A stretch of DNA of 38,938 bases, taken from an uncultured Bacteroidales bacterium. Its GTDB lineage: Bacteria > Bacteroidota > Bacteroidia > Bacteroidales > CAIWKO01. The DNA lies in contig CAIWKO010000021.1 of assembly GCA_903913285.1 (NCBI GenBank), positions 1 to 38,938 on the forward strand, in the 5' to 3' direction. The stretch's first letter is position 1; each line of letters begins with the position of its first letter. The notes under the pieces are model-generated. The model made no database searches. It was given only the letters and a program-made list of their open reading frames with translations, and had not been told where the DNA came from. Below, piece by piece: positions 15,495 through 23,747 of this stretch. The translations under genes and the position numbers were made by a program.

Positions 15495-17639
15495 GCATAC
15501 AAAAACAAAAAACAATTCATGATTGAAGAAACAAATTTGAACGAAATTGAAAACGTTCAGGAAAATCAACCTGATGCTGAAAATCAGGAAACACCAGTTA
15601 ATGAGGTACAGGAAGTGAAAGATGAAGTTGTTGAAGAACCCGTTGCAGAAGTAATTGAAGAACCTGTTGCAGAAGTAATTGAAGAACCCGTTGCAGAAGT
15701 AATTGAAGAACCTGTTGCAGAAGTTGTTGAAGAACCTGTTGCGAAAGTTATTGAAAAACCCGTTGTAAAAGCAGTAAAAAAAGAGGAAGTTGAAGAAGAA
15801 GAATTTGACTGGACTACGATTGGAAAGAAATATGATAATTATTCCAGTAAACAACGTCAGGAACTGGAAGATATTTATGATAAAACTTTGAGTTCTATTG
15901 TGGAACAGGAAGTTGTTATGGGTACAATAGTAGGAATGAATAATCGTGAAGTTGTAGTAAACATTGGTTTTAAATCTGATGCTGTTATTACATTAAACGA
16001 ATTCAGAGATACTCAGGATTTAAAAGTAGGTGATAAAGTTGAAGTATATGTTGAAAGTCAGGAAAACCTTACCGGTCAGCTTATATTATCTCATAAAAAA
16101 GCTAAACTACTTAAAGCTTGGGATCGTGTAAACGAAGCTCTTGAAAAAGATGAAATTATCACAGGCTTTGTTAAATGTCGTACCAAAGGTGGTTTAATTG
16201 TTGATGTTTTTGGAATTGAAGCATTTTTACCCGGTTCACAAATTGATGTGAAACCGATCCGCGATTATGATGTTTATGTTGGCAAAAACATGGAATTTAA
16301 AGTGGTTAAAGTTAACAACGAGTATAAAAACGTTGTTGTTTCGCATAAAGCACTTATTGAAGACGAACTGGAACAACAAAAATCTCAGATCATTGCCAAG
16401 CTTGAAAAAGGTCAGGTTTTGGAAGGAACTGTTAAGAATATTACTTCCTATGGTGTCTTTATTGATCTCGGCGGTGTTGACGGACTTATCCATATCACGG
16501 ACTTGTCATGGGGCCGTATCAATCATCCCGAAGAAATAGTAACCTTAGATGAAAAAATTCAGGTTGTTATTTTAGATTTTGATGAAAATAAAAAACGCAT
16601 TGCTCTTGGCTTAAAACAATTAACTCCTCATCCATGGGATTCTTTAGATGCAAATCTAAAAATTGGTGATAAAGTAAAAGGTAAAGTTGTTGTGATTGCT
16701 GATTATGGTGCATTTATCGAAATTACTAAAGGTGTTGAAGGTTTGATCCATGTTTCAGAAATGTCATGGTCACAACATTTACGTACAGCTCATGATTTCT
16801 TAAAAGTAGGTGATGAAGTAGAAGCTGTTGTTTTAACTCTTGATCGTGAAGAACGTAAAATGTCATTAGGTATTAAACAACTGATTCCTGATCCATGGAC
16901 CAATATCAGCGAAAGATATCCTGTAAATTCGCAGCACCAAGCTATTGTTCGCAACTTTACAAATTTTGGAATTTTTGTAGAACTTGAAGAAGGTGTTGAC
17001 GGATTGATCCATATTTCTGACCTTTCTTGGTCTAAAAAAATCAAACATCCTGCTGAATTTACCAAAATAGGTGAAAAAATAGATGTTATTGTTTTGGAAG
17101 TGGATATTGAAAACCGTCGTTTGAGCTTAGGCCACAAACAGCTCGAAGAAAATCCTTGGGATGTTTTCGAAACAGTATTTGCAGTAGATTCTGTTCATAA
17201 AGGAACCATTGTAAATGCAAATGATAAAGGCGGAATAATTTCATTACCATACGGTGTTGAAGGTTTTGCTCCGGCACGTCATTTACTGAAAGAAGATAAT
17301 ACTACTGCACGTGCAGAAGAAACTCTTGATTTTAAAGTTCTTGAATTCTCTAAAGAAAATAAAAAGATTCTTGTTTCGCATTCAAAAATGTGGCAGGATG
17401 TAATAAATGCTGAAAAAGAGAAACAAGTTGCTGAGAAAAAAGTAAAGGACAATGTCACCAAGAAAGCTGTTAAAAAAATAAAAGACAACATGGAAAAAAC
17501 AACTTTAGGTGATCTCGAAGTTCTCGCGAATTTAAAATCGGATATGGAACAAACCGAACGCGAAACTTTTGATAAAAATTATAAAGCAAAAGAAAACAAG
17601 AAAGCAAAAGCAGCAAAAGAAGAAAAGGGAGAAGAATAA
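15486..17639 (+). CDS. rpsA: 30S ribosomal protein S1
   Basis: 717 residues with six S1 RNA-binding domains. Domains three to five carry the strongest signatures (GVFIDLGGVDGLIHITDLSW, GAFIEITKGVEGLIHVSEMSW-type, GIFVELEEGVDGLIHISDLSW-type). Two diverged domains precede them and one (GGIISLPYGVEGFAPARHL) follows. The N-terminus has about 100 extra acidic residues with six eight-residue repeats, and the C-terminus is a lysine/glutamate-rich tail. It binds mRNA on the small subunit to help initiation, important where Shine-Dalgarno sites are weak, as in Bacteroidetes. The start is ATG 15486 or ATG 15519; the second looks more like homologous N-termini. It has its own promoter (15401-15431) and terminator (17661-17696). 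Confidence 0.97.
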   Translation: MLQAYKNKKQFMIEETNLNEIENVQENQPDAENQETPVNEVQEVKDEVVEEPVAEVIEEPVAEVIEEPVAEVIEEPVAEVVEEPVAKVIEKPVVKAVKKEEVEEEEFDWTTIGKKYDNYSSKQRQELEDIYDKTLSSIVEQEVVMGTIVGMNNREVVVNIGFKSDAVITLNEFRDTQDLKVGDKVEVYVESQENLTGQLILSHKKAKLLKAWDRVNEALEKDEIITGFVKCRTKGGLIVDVFGIEAFLPGSQIDVKPIRDYDVYVGKNMEFKVVKVNNEYKNVVVSHKALIEDELEQQKSQIIAKLEKGQVLEGTVKNITSYGVFIDLGGVDGLIHITDLSWGRINHPEEIVTLDEKIQVVILDFDENKKRIALGLKQLTPHPWDSLDANLKIGDKVKGKVVVIADYGAFIEITKGVEGLIHVSEMSWSQHLRTAHDFLKVGDEVEAVVLTLDREERKMSLGIKQLIPDPWTNISERYPVNSQHQAIVRNFTNFGIFVELEEGVDGLIHISDLSWSKKIKHPAEFTKIGEKIDVIVLEVDIENRRLSLGHKQLEENPWDVFETVFAVDSVHKGTIVNANDKGGIISLPYGVEGFAPARHLLKEDNTTARAEETLDFKVLEFSKENKKILVSHSKMWQDVINAEKEKQVAEKKVKDNVTKKAVKKIKDNMEKTTLGDLEVLANLKSDMEQTERETFDKNYKAKENKKAKAAKEEKGEE
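15636..15779 (+). repeat. 24-bp repeats in rpsA coding EPVAEVIE units
   Basis: Six consecutive 24-bp units encode EPVAEVIE with drift in the last three (EPVAEVVE, EPVAKVIE, KPVVKAVK). It is an in-frame low-complexity acidic linker before the first S1 domain and is prone to copy-number change. Confidence 0.9.
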
Positions 17640-17660
17640 TTCTTGATTTCTTTGAAGATA

Positions 17661-17696
17661 AAAAGCCGTTTCAAATATTGAAACGGCTTTTTTTTA
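17661..17696 (+). terminator. Rho-independent terminator of rpsA
   Basis: AAAAGCCGTTTCAA (17661-17674) and its complement TTGAAACGGCTTTT (17678-17691) form a 14-bp stem with a 3-base loop, followed by a T-run. It ends rpsA 21 bases after its stop. Confidence 0.92.
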
Positions 17697-17773
17697 AATA
17701 ATTACTGAATAATTTGGTAGGTTCGATTAACTTATCGAAATTTGCACTCGGAATTATACGGATTCTTTTGTTC

Positions 17774-17833
17774 TTTGATTATTGCTTCGTATAATTAATA
17801 CTTTTACTACTATTCACAAATAAAGATTTGTGA
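17774..17833 (+). promoter_or_regulatory. candidate promoter and operator of the hdr-flx operon
   Basis: TTTG (17774-17777), 21 bases, then TACTTTTA (17799-17806, one mismatch to TAnnTTTG) is a plausible promoter. Just downstream, TCACAAAT-AAAG-ATTTGTGA (17814-17833) is a perfect 8-bp inverted repeat at the expected transcription start, a good position for a repressor. Arm order is opposite to Crp/Rex-type TGTGA-N6-TCACA sites, so no regulator is assigned. It may also fold as an RNA hairpin in the leader. Confidence 0.42.
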
Positions 17834-17864
17834 TAATACTTAATAAAACTAAACTAACTAAAAA

Positions 17865-18425
17865 ATGTCTGCTCATAGCGAAAACTCATCATTGAGCGCA
17901 AAACTTCACCAAGCCACAGAAGTCAAAAGTGCAAAGTGTTATCAATGCGGGAAATGTTCTGCTGGATGCCCTTTGTCGACCGAAATGGAATATCCTCCGA
18001 GTGTGATAATGCGCATGCTTCAGACCGAAGATCTAAAGAACGACAGGAAAATCCTCAAATCCCAAACCATTTGGGTATGCGTTTCATGTGAAATGTGTCT
18101 TTCGAGATGTCCCATGGAAATCGATATACCCAAAGTAATGGATTTTATGCGTCAAAAATCTATTGCGGAAGGTTTGTCCAATCCAAAATCAAAGAATATC
18201 ATCAGATTTCATAAAGCCTTTTTGGACTCCATTAAATACACAGGAAGATTGCATGAAATTAGTCTTGTTGCCGATTATAAAATGCGCAGCATGCACCTAA
18301 CGCAGGATGTGATGATGGTTCCGAAAATGCTGTCAAGAGGCAAACTGCCTATTTTACCCGAAATAATTAAGGATAAGAAAAAAGTATCGGGTTTCTTCAA
18401 AAAATCAGAACATACAAATTTTTAA
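17865..18425 (+). CDS. hdrC: heterodisulfide reductase-like subunit C (2x[4Fe-4S])
   Basis: 186 residues, the usual HdrC size. Two [4Fe-4S] motifs are seen: C25-x2-C28-x2-C31-x3-C35 (CYQCGKCSAGCP) and C72-x2-C75-x2-C78-x3-C82 (CVSCEMCLSRCP followed by MEIDIP). Each ends in the C-P that caps ferredoxin-like clusters. HdrC wires electrons from HdrA to the catalytic HdrB. It is the first gene of a seven-gene operon ending with flxA at 24587, and a dyad operator candidate sits in front. No membrane helix is present, so this is the soluble HdrABC form, not HdrDE. The codon usage here is AT-rich, unlike the last genes of the operon. Confidence 0.93.
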   Translation: MSAHSENSSLSAKLHQATEVKSAKCYQCGKCSAGCPLSTEMEYPPSVIMRMLQTEDLKNDRKILKSQTIWVCVSCEMCLSRCPMEIDIPKVMDFMRQKSIAEGLSNPKSKNIIRFHKAFLDSIKYTGRLHEISLVADYKMRSMHLTQDVMMVPKMLSRGKLPILPEIIKDKKKVSGFFKKSEHTNF

Positions 18426-18446
18426 GTTATTTGCCGATGGTTAATT

Positions 18447-18470
18447 GAGCATCTTTCATTGAAGATGCTC
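18447..18470 (+). other. intercistronic hairpin between hdrC and hdrB
   Basis: GAGCATCTT (18447-18455) pairs perfectly with AAGATGCTC (18462-18470) around a TCATTG loop. It is not followed by a T-run, so it is unlikely to be a terminator. It may be an mRNA processing or stability element that sets different levels of hdrC and the downstream genes. Confidence 0.55.
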
Positions 18471-18506
18471 AGTTCAGCACGACAAAACCTAATAAAATAT
18501 AAAACA

Positions 18507-19412
18507 ATGCAGAAAAAAATTGGATATTACCCCGGATGCTCGCTCGAAGGCTCTGCACGCGAATATAACGAATCGGTTCAAACTTTGGCTAAAGCTTTTG
18601 ATGTTACTCTGGAACAGGTTCCTGATTGGAATTGTTGCGGAGCAACTGCTGCTCATAATTTAAATAAGGTTCTGTCATTTGCATTGCCTGCACGTATATT
18701 AGCCAATGCTGAAAAGGCTGGTATGGAGAACATATTGGTACCTTGTGCAGCTTGCTATAACAGGTTGAGTATGGTTCAACACGAACTTGGCAAAAACGAA
18801 TCTTTGCGAAATGAAGTAAATGCGATTATTGAGGCTGACCTGAAATGCAATCTGAAAATTCTAAACATTATTCAGTTTATTCAAATGTTCATTTCGGATT
18901 TTGTAGGCGACAAACAACAATTGCTGTTCAATAAAAAAGTGGCTTGCTATTATGGTTGTTTATTGGTTCGTCCGAATGATGTGCTTGGATTCGATCGGGC
19001 AGAAGATCCGCAAATGATGGATGAGGTGATGAAAAGCCTTGGTGCAGACACGATCGATTGGCCTTTTAAAACAGAATGCTGTGGTGCGGGTTTGTCGGTT
19101 AGCAGAACAGATATAGTCGGGAATCTTTCAGGCAGGATTGTGAAAGAAGCTGCCGACAGAGGAGCTGAAGCCATTATTGTAGCATGTCCGATGTGTCATT
19201 CGAACTTGGATATGCGTCGTCCGGCTATTGAAAAGGCTATTGGCGAAAAGATCGATATTCCTGTGATCTATATTAGTCAGGCGATCGATATGGCGTTGGG
19301 AAAGACTCAAAAGGAAACAGGTATTAACAGGCATTTTGTTCCGGTAAATATTGAACTGAAGAAGAAAGAAGCCGAACCACAAGTGGTAATTGAAAAAACT
19401 GAGGAGAAATAA
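18507..19412 (+). CDS. hdrB: heterodisulfide reductase-like subunit B (CCG domains)
   Basis: 301 residues from ATG 18507, the start that gives the usual KKIGYYPGCSLEGSA N-terminus; an in-frame TTG at 18459 lies inside a hairpin and is rejected. Two CCG domains are complete: PGC...WNCCG...PCAACYNRL and CYYGC...TECCGAG...ACPMCHSNLD. In HdrB these cysteines bind two noncubane [4Fe-4S] clusters where the disulfide is cleaved. The last 30 residues are a charged tail (ELKKKEAEPQVVIEKTEEK). hdrA starts 2 bp downstream. Every CCG cysteine is kept, so catalytic competence is likely. The substrate cannot be read from sequence. Confidence 0.94.
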   Translation: MQKKIGYYPGCSLEGSAREYNESVQTLAKAFDVTLEQVPDWNCCGATAAHNLNKVLSFALPARILANAEKAGMENILVPCAACYNRLSMVQHELGKNESLRNEVNAIIEADLKCNLKILNIIQFIQMFISDFVGDKQQLLFNKKVACYYGCLLVRPNDVLGFDRAEDPQMMDEVMKSLGADTIDWPFKTECCGAGLSVSRTDIVGNLSGRIVKEAADRGAEAIIVACPMCHSNLDMRRPAIEKAIGEKIDIPVIYISQAIDMALGKTQKETGINRHFVPVNIELKKKEAEPQVVIEKTEEK

Positions 19413-19414
19413 TC

Positions 19415-21415
19415 ATGGCACGAATAGGAGTATTTATTTGTCACTGTGGCGAAAACATAAGCGCTACGGTTGATTGTGAAAAAGTAGCGAAAGTTGCTTC
19501 CGAATTTCCGGGGGTTGCAGTGAGTGTCGACTATAAATATATGTGTTCCGATCCGGGTCAAAACCTGGTGAAAGAAGCTATCATTGAACATAAACTTACC
19601 GGAGTTGTCGTTTCGGCCTGTTCCCCGCGTATGCACGAACCTACTTTCAGAAATGCATGTGCTGAAGCCGGATTGAATCCATTTTTATGCGAAATGGCCA
19701 ACATACGTGAACATTGTTCATGGGTGCACGAAAAAGGTGATGCAACTACACAAAAAGCTATTGATATTGTCAGAACTCTTGTAGAAAAAGTGAAACGCAA
19801 TGAAGCTTTGGCGCCAATTTACGTTCCGATCAGCAAAACAGCCGTAGTTATCGGCGGAGGAGTTGCCGGAATTCAGGCTGCATTGGATATTGCCGATGCC
19901 GGTCATAAAGTAGTAATGGTTGAAAGAGAACCTTCCATAGGTGGTCATATGTCGCAACTGTCGGAAACGTTTCCGACCCTGGATTGCTCGCAGTGTATTT
20001 TAACTCCGCGCATGGTTGATGTGGCACGTCATCCGAATATAACTCTATATACCTATGCCGAAATTGAAAGCGTTGACGGTTCCATCGGGAATTTCAATGT
20101 GAAGATACGCCTGAAATCAAAAAGTCTGGATGAAAAGGTTTGTACCGGTTGCGGCGCTTGCATACAGAAATGTCCCGTTAAGAAAATCCCCAGTGAATTT
20201 GAACAGGGATTGGGAATGAGAACTGCTATTTATGTTCCTTTTCCGCAGGCAGTACCCAACAAACCGGTTATTGACCGTAAAAATTGCACGTATTATATCA
20301 AAGGAAAATGCAAGGTTTGTGAAATAGTTTGCCCTACCAAAGCCATACGTTTCGATCAGGAAGATAGTTTTGTGGAAGTTCAGGCCGGTGCATTGCTGCT
20401 GGCTACGGGATTCGATGTGTTGAAAACATCAGCTTTCCCGGAGTACGGTTACGGAAAATACAAGGATGTTATCGACGGTTTGCAATTCGAACGTTTGGCT
20501 TCCGCTTCGGGACCTACAAAGGGAGAAATCCGCCGTCCGTCGGATGGTCAGATACCAAAGAAAATAGTTTTCATTGCCTGTGCAGGTTCACGCGATCCCG
20601 CCAAAGGCAGAGAATATTGCTCGAAAATATGCTGCATGTACACTGCAAAACATGCCATGCTCTATAAACATAAAGTGCACGAAGGAACTCCGTATATTTT
20701 CTACATGGACATCCGGGCAACCGGTAAGATGTATGAAGAATTCGTTCGCCGTGCCATCGAAGAAGATGAAGTGAAATATATCCGCGGACGTGTTTCGCAG
20801 GTGTATGAGAAAAACGGAAAACTAATCGTTAGAGGAGTAGATACCTTGCTGATGGGCCAGCCGGTGGAAATTGAAGCCGACATGGTGGTGCTTGCAACGG
20901 CAGGTATTGCCAACCAGGGATCAGAAGAATTAGCGCAAAAACTGCATGTGTCGTATGATAAACATAAGTTCTTTTCGGAAGCTCATCCAAAACTGAAACC
21001 CGTTGAAACCAACACTGCCGGTATTTTTCTGGCAGGTGCATGCCAATCAACGAAAGACATTCCGGAAACGGTTGCTGCTGCTTCGGGAGCTGCTGCCAAA
21101 GTGGTTGGTTTGTTCTCGAACGATATGCTGAAACGAGATCCTTTGATAGCGATCGTTAAAAAGAGTCCTCCGCCGGTGTATTCAAGTTGTACGGGCTGTT
21201 TCATGTGCATACAGGTTTGTCCGTATCAGGCCATCGATAAAGAAGAGATCAAAGACCGCAACGGAAATATCATAAAAACAATTTCGCATATCAATCCGGG
21301 ATTATGCCAGGGATGCGGCACCTGTGTGGCATTCTGCAAATCGAAATCCATCGATATACTCGGATATAATCACGACCAGGTGTATGCAGAAGTTTCAGCT
21401 TTGCTGAACGAATAG
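19415..21415 (+). CDS. hdrA: heterodisulfide reductase-like subunit A (FAD, multi-[4Fe-4S])
   Basis: 666 residues, standard for HdrA. The N-terminal domain (1-135) has the CHCGENIS start and the VSACSPRMHEPTFR segment. A Rossmann FAD site GGGVAG (147-152) leads into the HdrA-specific CSQCILTPRM (191-200). Ferredoxin-like clusters are CTGCGACIQKC (243-253) and C291/C299/C302/C306, and two more lie at the C-terminus (SCTGCFMCIQVCP and CQGCGTCVAFCK). The FAD of HdrA is the electron-bifurcating site in characterised complexes. The hydrogenase/formate module is absent; FlxD directly follows (33 bp) as the electron entry. No selenocysteine codon is seen. Confidence 0.95.
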   Translation: MARIGVFICHCGENISATVDCEKVAKVASEFPGVAVSVDYKYMCSDPGQNLVKEAIIEHKLTGVVVSACSPRMHEPTFRNACAEAGLNPFLCEMANIREHCSWVHEKGDATTQKAIDIVRTLVEKVKRNEALAPIYVPISKTAVVIGGGVAGIQAALDIADAGHKVVMVEREPSIGGHMSQLSETFPTLDCSQCILTPRMVDVARHPNITLYTYAEIESVDGSIGNFNVKIRLKSKSLDEKVCTGCGACIQKCPVKKIPSEFEQGLGMRTAIYVPFPQAVPNKPVIDRKNCTYYIKGKCKVCEIVCPTKAIRFDQEDSFVEVQAGALLLATGFDVLKTSAFPEYGYGKYKDVIDGLQFERLASASGPTKGEIRRPSDGQIPKKIVFIACAGSRDPAKGREYCSKICCMYTAKHAMLYKHKVHEGTPYIFYMDIRATGKMYEEFVRRAIEEDEVKYIRGRVSQVYEKNGKLIVRGVDTLLMGQPVEIEADMVVLATAGIANQGSEELAQKLHVSYDKHKFFSEAHPKLKPVETNTAGIFLAGACQSTKDIPETVAAASGAAAKVVGLFSNDMLKRDPLIAIVKKSPPPVYSSCTGCFMCIQVCPYQAIDKEEIKDRNGNIIKTISHINPGLCQGCGTCVAFCKSKSIDILGYNHDQVYAEVSALLNE

Positions 21416-21448
21416 TAAACATTGTGAATAATGAAAAAAAATTGAAAA

Positions 21449-21916
21449 ATGGAAACAAATAATAATAACAGCTTCGAACCTAAAGTGGTTGCGTTTGTTT
21501 GCAATTGGTGTACTTATGCCGGAGCCGACCTGACAGGTACCAGCCGTATTAAATACGCGCCGAATGTGAAGATCATCAGGTTTCCGTGTACGGGCCGCAT
21601 CGATTATATGTTGCTGATGAAAGCTTTTGCGAATGGCGCCGACGGCATCATCGTTTCGGGCTGCCATCCCAACGACTGTCATTACACTTCGGGCAATTTC
21701 CATGCACGCCGCCGCTGGATGATATTTCGCAATTTGTGCGATTTTATCGGAATGGATATGAACCGCGTGGTTTTTTCGTGGGTTTCAGCAGCCGAAGGAG
21801 CCAAATGGGCCGAAATTGTGAACACAACCGTCGATACAATCCGGCAGTTGGGTCCCGCAACTTCGTTCCAAAAACTTATTAAAAATTCAGTATTTGAGGA
21901 GGTAGGCAATGAATAA
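21449..21916 (+). CDS. flxD: MvhD/FlxD-like [2Fe-2S] electron-transfer subunit
   Basis: 155 residues, matching the MvhD/FlpD family. The conserved cysteines are C18, C21 (FVCNWCTYAG), C47 (FPCTGR), C72 and C77 (SGCHPNDCHY), which hold a [2Fe-2S] cluster. The protein bridges an electron-input module to HdrA. In methanogens the input is a NiFe hydrogenase or formate dehydrogenase; here the following genes supply a NAD(P)H-oxidising module instead. Its 3' end overlaps the next gene by 8 bases. No hydrogenase large subunit occurs in the window, which argues for the Flx assignment over Mvh. Confidence 0.92.
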   Translation: METNNNNSFEPKVVAFVCNWCTYAGADLTGTSRIKYAPNVKIIRFPCTGRIDYMLLMKAFANGADGIIVSGCHPNDCHYTSGNFHARRRWMIFRNLCDFIGMDMNRVVFSWVSAAEGAKWAEIVNTTVDTIRQLGPATSFQKLIKNSVFEEVGNE

Positions 21917-22712
21917 TATTCAACAGAAAACCAAAGAACTTTTGGAATCGGGCGCTTGTACGCTTATCATAGGATACGAAAAAGGCACGGGCGGAAAAGC
22001 CCGGCCCGTGTTCGTGAGAAAAGCGGAACATGCTGCCAAGCTTATTTTCGACGAAAGTTGCGACCAAAATATAGCCGGCTATTTATACCGTCAGGAAATT
22101 AAAAACGAAAGCAAAAAAGCCATCGTGGCAAACAACCATACGCTGAAAAGCATAGTGGAACTTGCTTCGGAAAACCAGATACATGAAGGTGATTTTATGG
22201 TGCTGGCTTTTACGGCCGAAGGCGAAATCATCGAACTGAAAAGCTTCGAAGAGATAGAAAAGCATGTGGCTACACTTTATCACGGTTTGAATGACGAAGA
22301 CAAAGCTACGATGCAGAAAATTGAAGCCATGACGATGGAAGAACGCTGGGGGTTTTGGGAAAACGAATTTTCGAAATGCATTAAATGTTATGCTTGCCGC
22401 GCTTCGTGCCCCATGTGCTATTGCCCAACCTGCACGGTTGAGATCAATCAGCCGCAATGGATACCGGTGCCCTCGCATACGCTGGGCAATTTGGAATGGC
22501 ATGTGATGAGAGCCATGCATCTGGCCGGACGCTGCATCACCTGCGGACAATGCGCCAAATCATGCCCGCTGGATTTGCCCATACATTTGCTAACTTACAA
22601 AGTTGCTCTTGATTCGGAGCAATATTTCGACAGCGTTGCCGGAACTTCGGTGTGCGCCAACAACGTACTGGCAACTTTTAAAACTGAAGATCACGAAAAT
22701 TTTATCCGTTAA
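21909..22712 (+). CDS. flxC: Flx iron-sulfur subunit, cysteine-rich (FlxC-like)
   Basis: 267 residues. The first 150 residues form an alpha/beta domain with no cluster motif (GACTLIIGYEKGTGGKARP start). Then comes a dense motif with C157, C160, C163, C167, C170, C172 and C175 (CIKCYACRASCPMCYCPTC), followed by a classical CITCGQCAKSCP (209-220). The seven-cysteine patch exceeds one [4Fe-4S] cluster and resembles the one in FlxB, suggesting related folds. The gene overlaps flxD by 8 bases and stops 3 bp before flxB. The FlxC versus FlxB naming rests on gene order and length and could be swapped. It probably carries electrons between FlxA/B and FlxD. Confidence 0.8.
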   Translation: MNNIQQKTKELLESGACTLIIGYEKGTGGKARPVFVRKAEHAAKLIFDESCDQNIAGYLYRQEIKNESKKAIVANNHTLKSIVELASENQIHEGDFMVLAFTAEGEIIELKSFEEIEKHVATLYHGLNDEDKATMQKIEAMTMEERWGFWENEFSKCIKCYACRASCPMCYCPTCTVEINQPQWIPVPSHTLGNLEWHVMRAMHLAGRCITCGQCAKSCPLDLPIHLLTYKVALDSEQYFDSVAGTSVCANNVLATFKTEDHENFIR

Positions 22713-22715
22713 GCC

Positions 22716-23729
22716 ATGGAAAGAAAATTGTTAACCAAAGATTCATACAAACTGCTGATCAGTAAAATTATTTCCGGCAAATATCAGTTGGTTGCTCCGG
22801 TGAAAGTTGATGCACTTGTTGATTTCAGACGCATCAAATCGGCAGACGAAATTACGGAGGATTATATCGTAACGGTTTCTTCGGCAAAGAGTGTTGCGTT
22901 TCCGCGCAACGAAAAGCTTTTTGGTTTTGAGAAAAATAATAAGAAACTGGAACAAACCGATTTTGATTTCGACAGCATCCCGCATACGGTGTTGCTGGGC
23001 GTTCGTCCGTGCGATGCCATGGGCTTTGCATCGCTCACTTCCATTTTTTGCTGGGACAGTGTCGATAAAATTTATACCACCCGCCTGGAACGTACTATCA
23101 TTATAGGCATGAGTTGCGCCAAGGCCGACGCGAGTTGTTTTTGCACTTCGGTAAAAGGCAATCCGGGCAACACAGCCGGAAACGACCTGCTGCTGACCAA
23201 AACTCCGGATGGAGATTATATCACCGAAATCGTTACCGAAAAAGGAGCGAAGCTGGTGGCCGAATTTTATGAACTGTTTAGAGAAGATAAAGGAGCCGAA
23301 AAAGAACCTCTGCTGGCAAATGTGCCCGAGGTGTTCGAATTGGACGGCATCCTGGCAAAGATTAATTCGAAGTTCGACGACGAAGTTTTTTGGAGCGAAC
23401 AAGCCATGCGGTGTTTGGGTTGCGGAGCCTGTGCTTATGTGTGCCCAACCTGCGCCTGTTTCGACATTCAGGACGAAAGCCACGGCAAAACCGGTCAACG
23501 GGTGCGCTGCTGGGATTCGTGCGGGCTGAGTTTGTTCACCCTGCACACTTCGGGCCACAACCCGCGCCAAAATCAGGGACAACGCTGGAGACAACGACTG
23601 ATGCACAAATTTTCGTATATGCCCGACCGCCTCAACACGGTAGGTTGCGTGGGTTGCGGACGCTGTTCGCGCGCTTGCCCGGTGGATATGAACATTGCCG
23701 AACATCTGAAAAGCATTATTGACAACTAA
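22716..23729 (+). CDS. flxB: Flx iron-sulfur subunit (sulfhydrogenase beta HydB-like)
   Basis: 337 residues. Family marks of the HydB/FlxB group are present: VRPCDAMGF (about 96-104), CAKADASCFC (134-143), CLGCGACAYVCPTCACFD (233-250) and CVGCGRCSRACPVD (311-324). The last two bind [4Fe-4S] clusters, and C246/C248 plus the CFC region may bind more. In sulfhydrogenases this subunit passes electrons between the flavin subunit (HydG, like FlxA) and the rest of the complex. It lies 3 bp after flxC and 18 bp before flxA, inside the operon. The DNA is richer in G+C than the hdr half. Confidence 0.86.
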   Translation: MERKLLTKDSYKLLISKIISGKYQLVAPVKVDALVDFRRIKSADEITEDYIVTVSSAKSVAFPRNEKLFGFEKNNKKLEQTDFDFDSIPHTVLLGVRPCDAMGFASLTSIFCWDSVDKIYTTRLERTIIIGMSCAKADASCFCTSVKGNPGNTAGNDLLLTKTPDGDYITEIVTEKGAKLVAEFYELFREDKGAEKEPLLANVPEVFELDGILAKINSKFDDEVFWSEQAMRCLGCGACAYVCPTCACFDIQDESHGKTGQRVRCWDSCGLSLFTLHTSGHNPRQNQGQRWRQRLMHKFSYMPDRLNTVGCVGCGRCSRACPVDMNIAEHLKSIIDN

Positions 23730-23747
23730 AAAAAGATTTCTAATATC

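Noticed and set aside
15636-15779. EPVAEVIE repeats as a separate mobile repeat
   Set aside because: They are in frame inside rpsA and match the acidic low-complexity leaders seen in such S1 proteins.
18459-18506. Upstream start for hdrB
   Set aside because: It is a TTG inside a perfect hairpin and adds 16 residues not seen in the family. The ATG at 18507 gives the standard N-terminus.
21449-22712. Mvh-type hydrogenase link for flxD
   Set aside because: No NiFe large or small subunit occurs nearby, and the following genes are the NAD(P)H-type Flx module.
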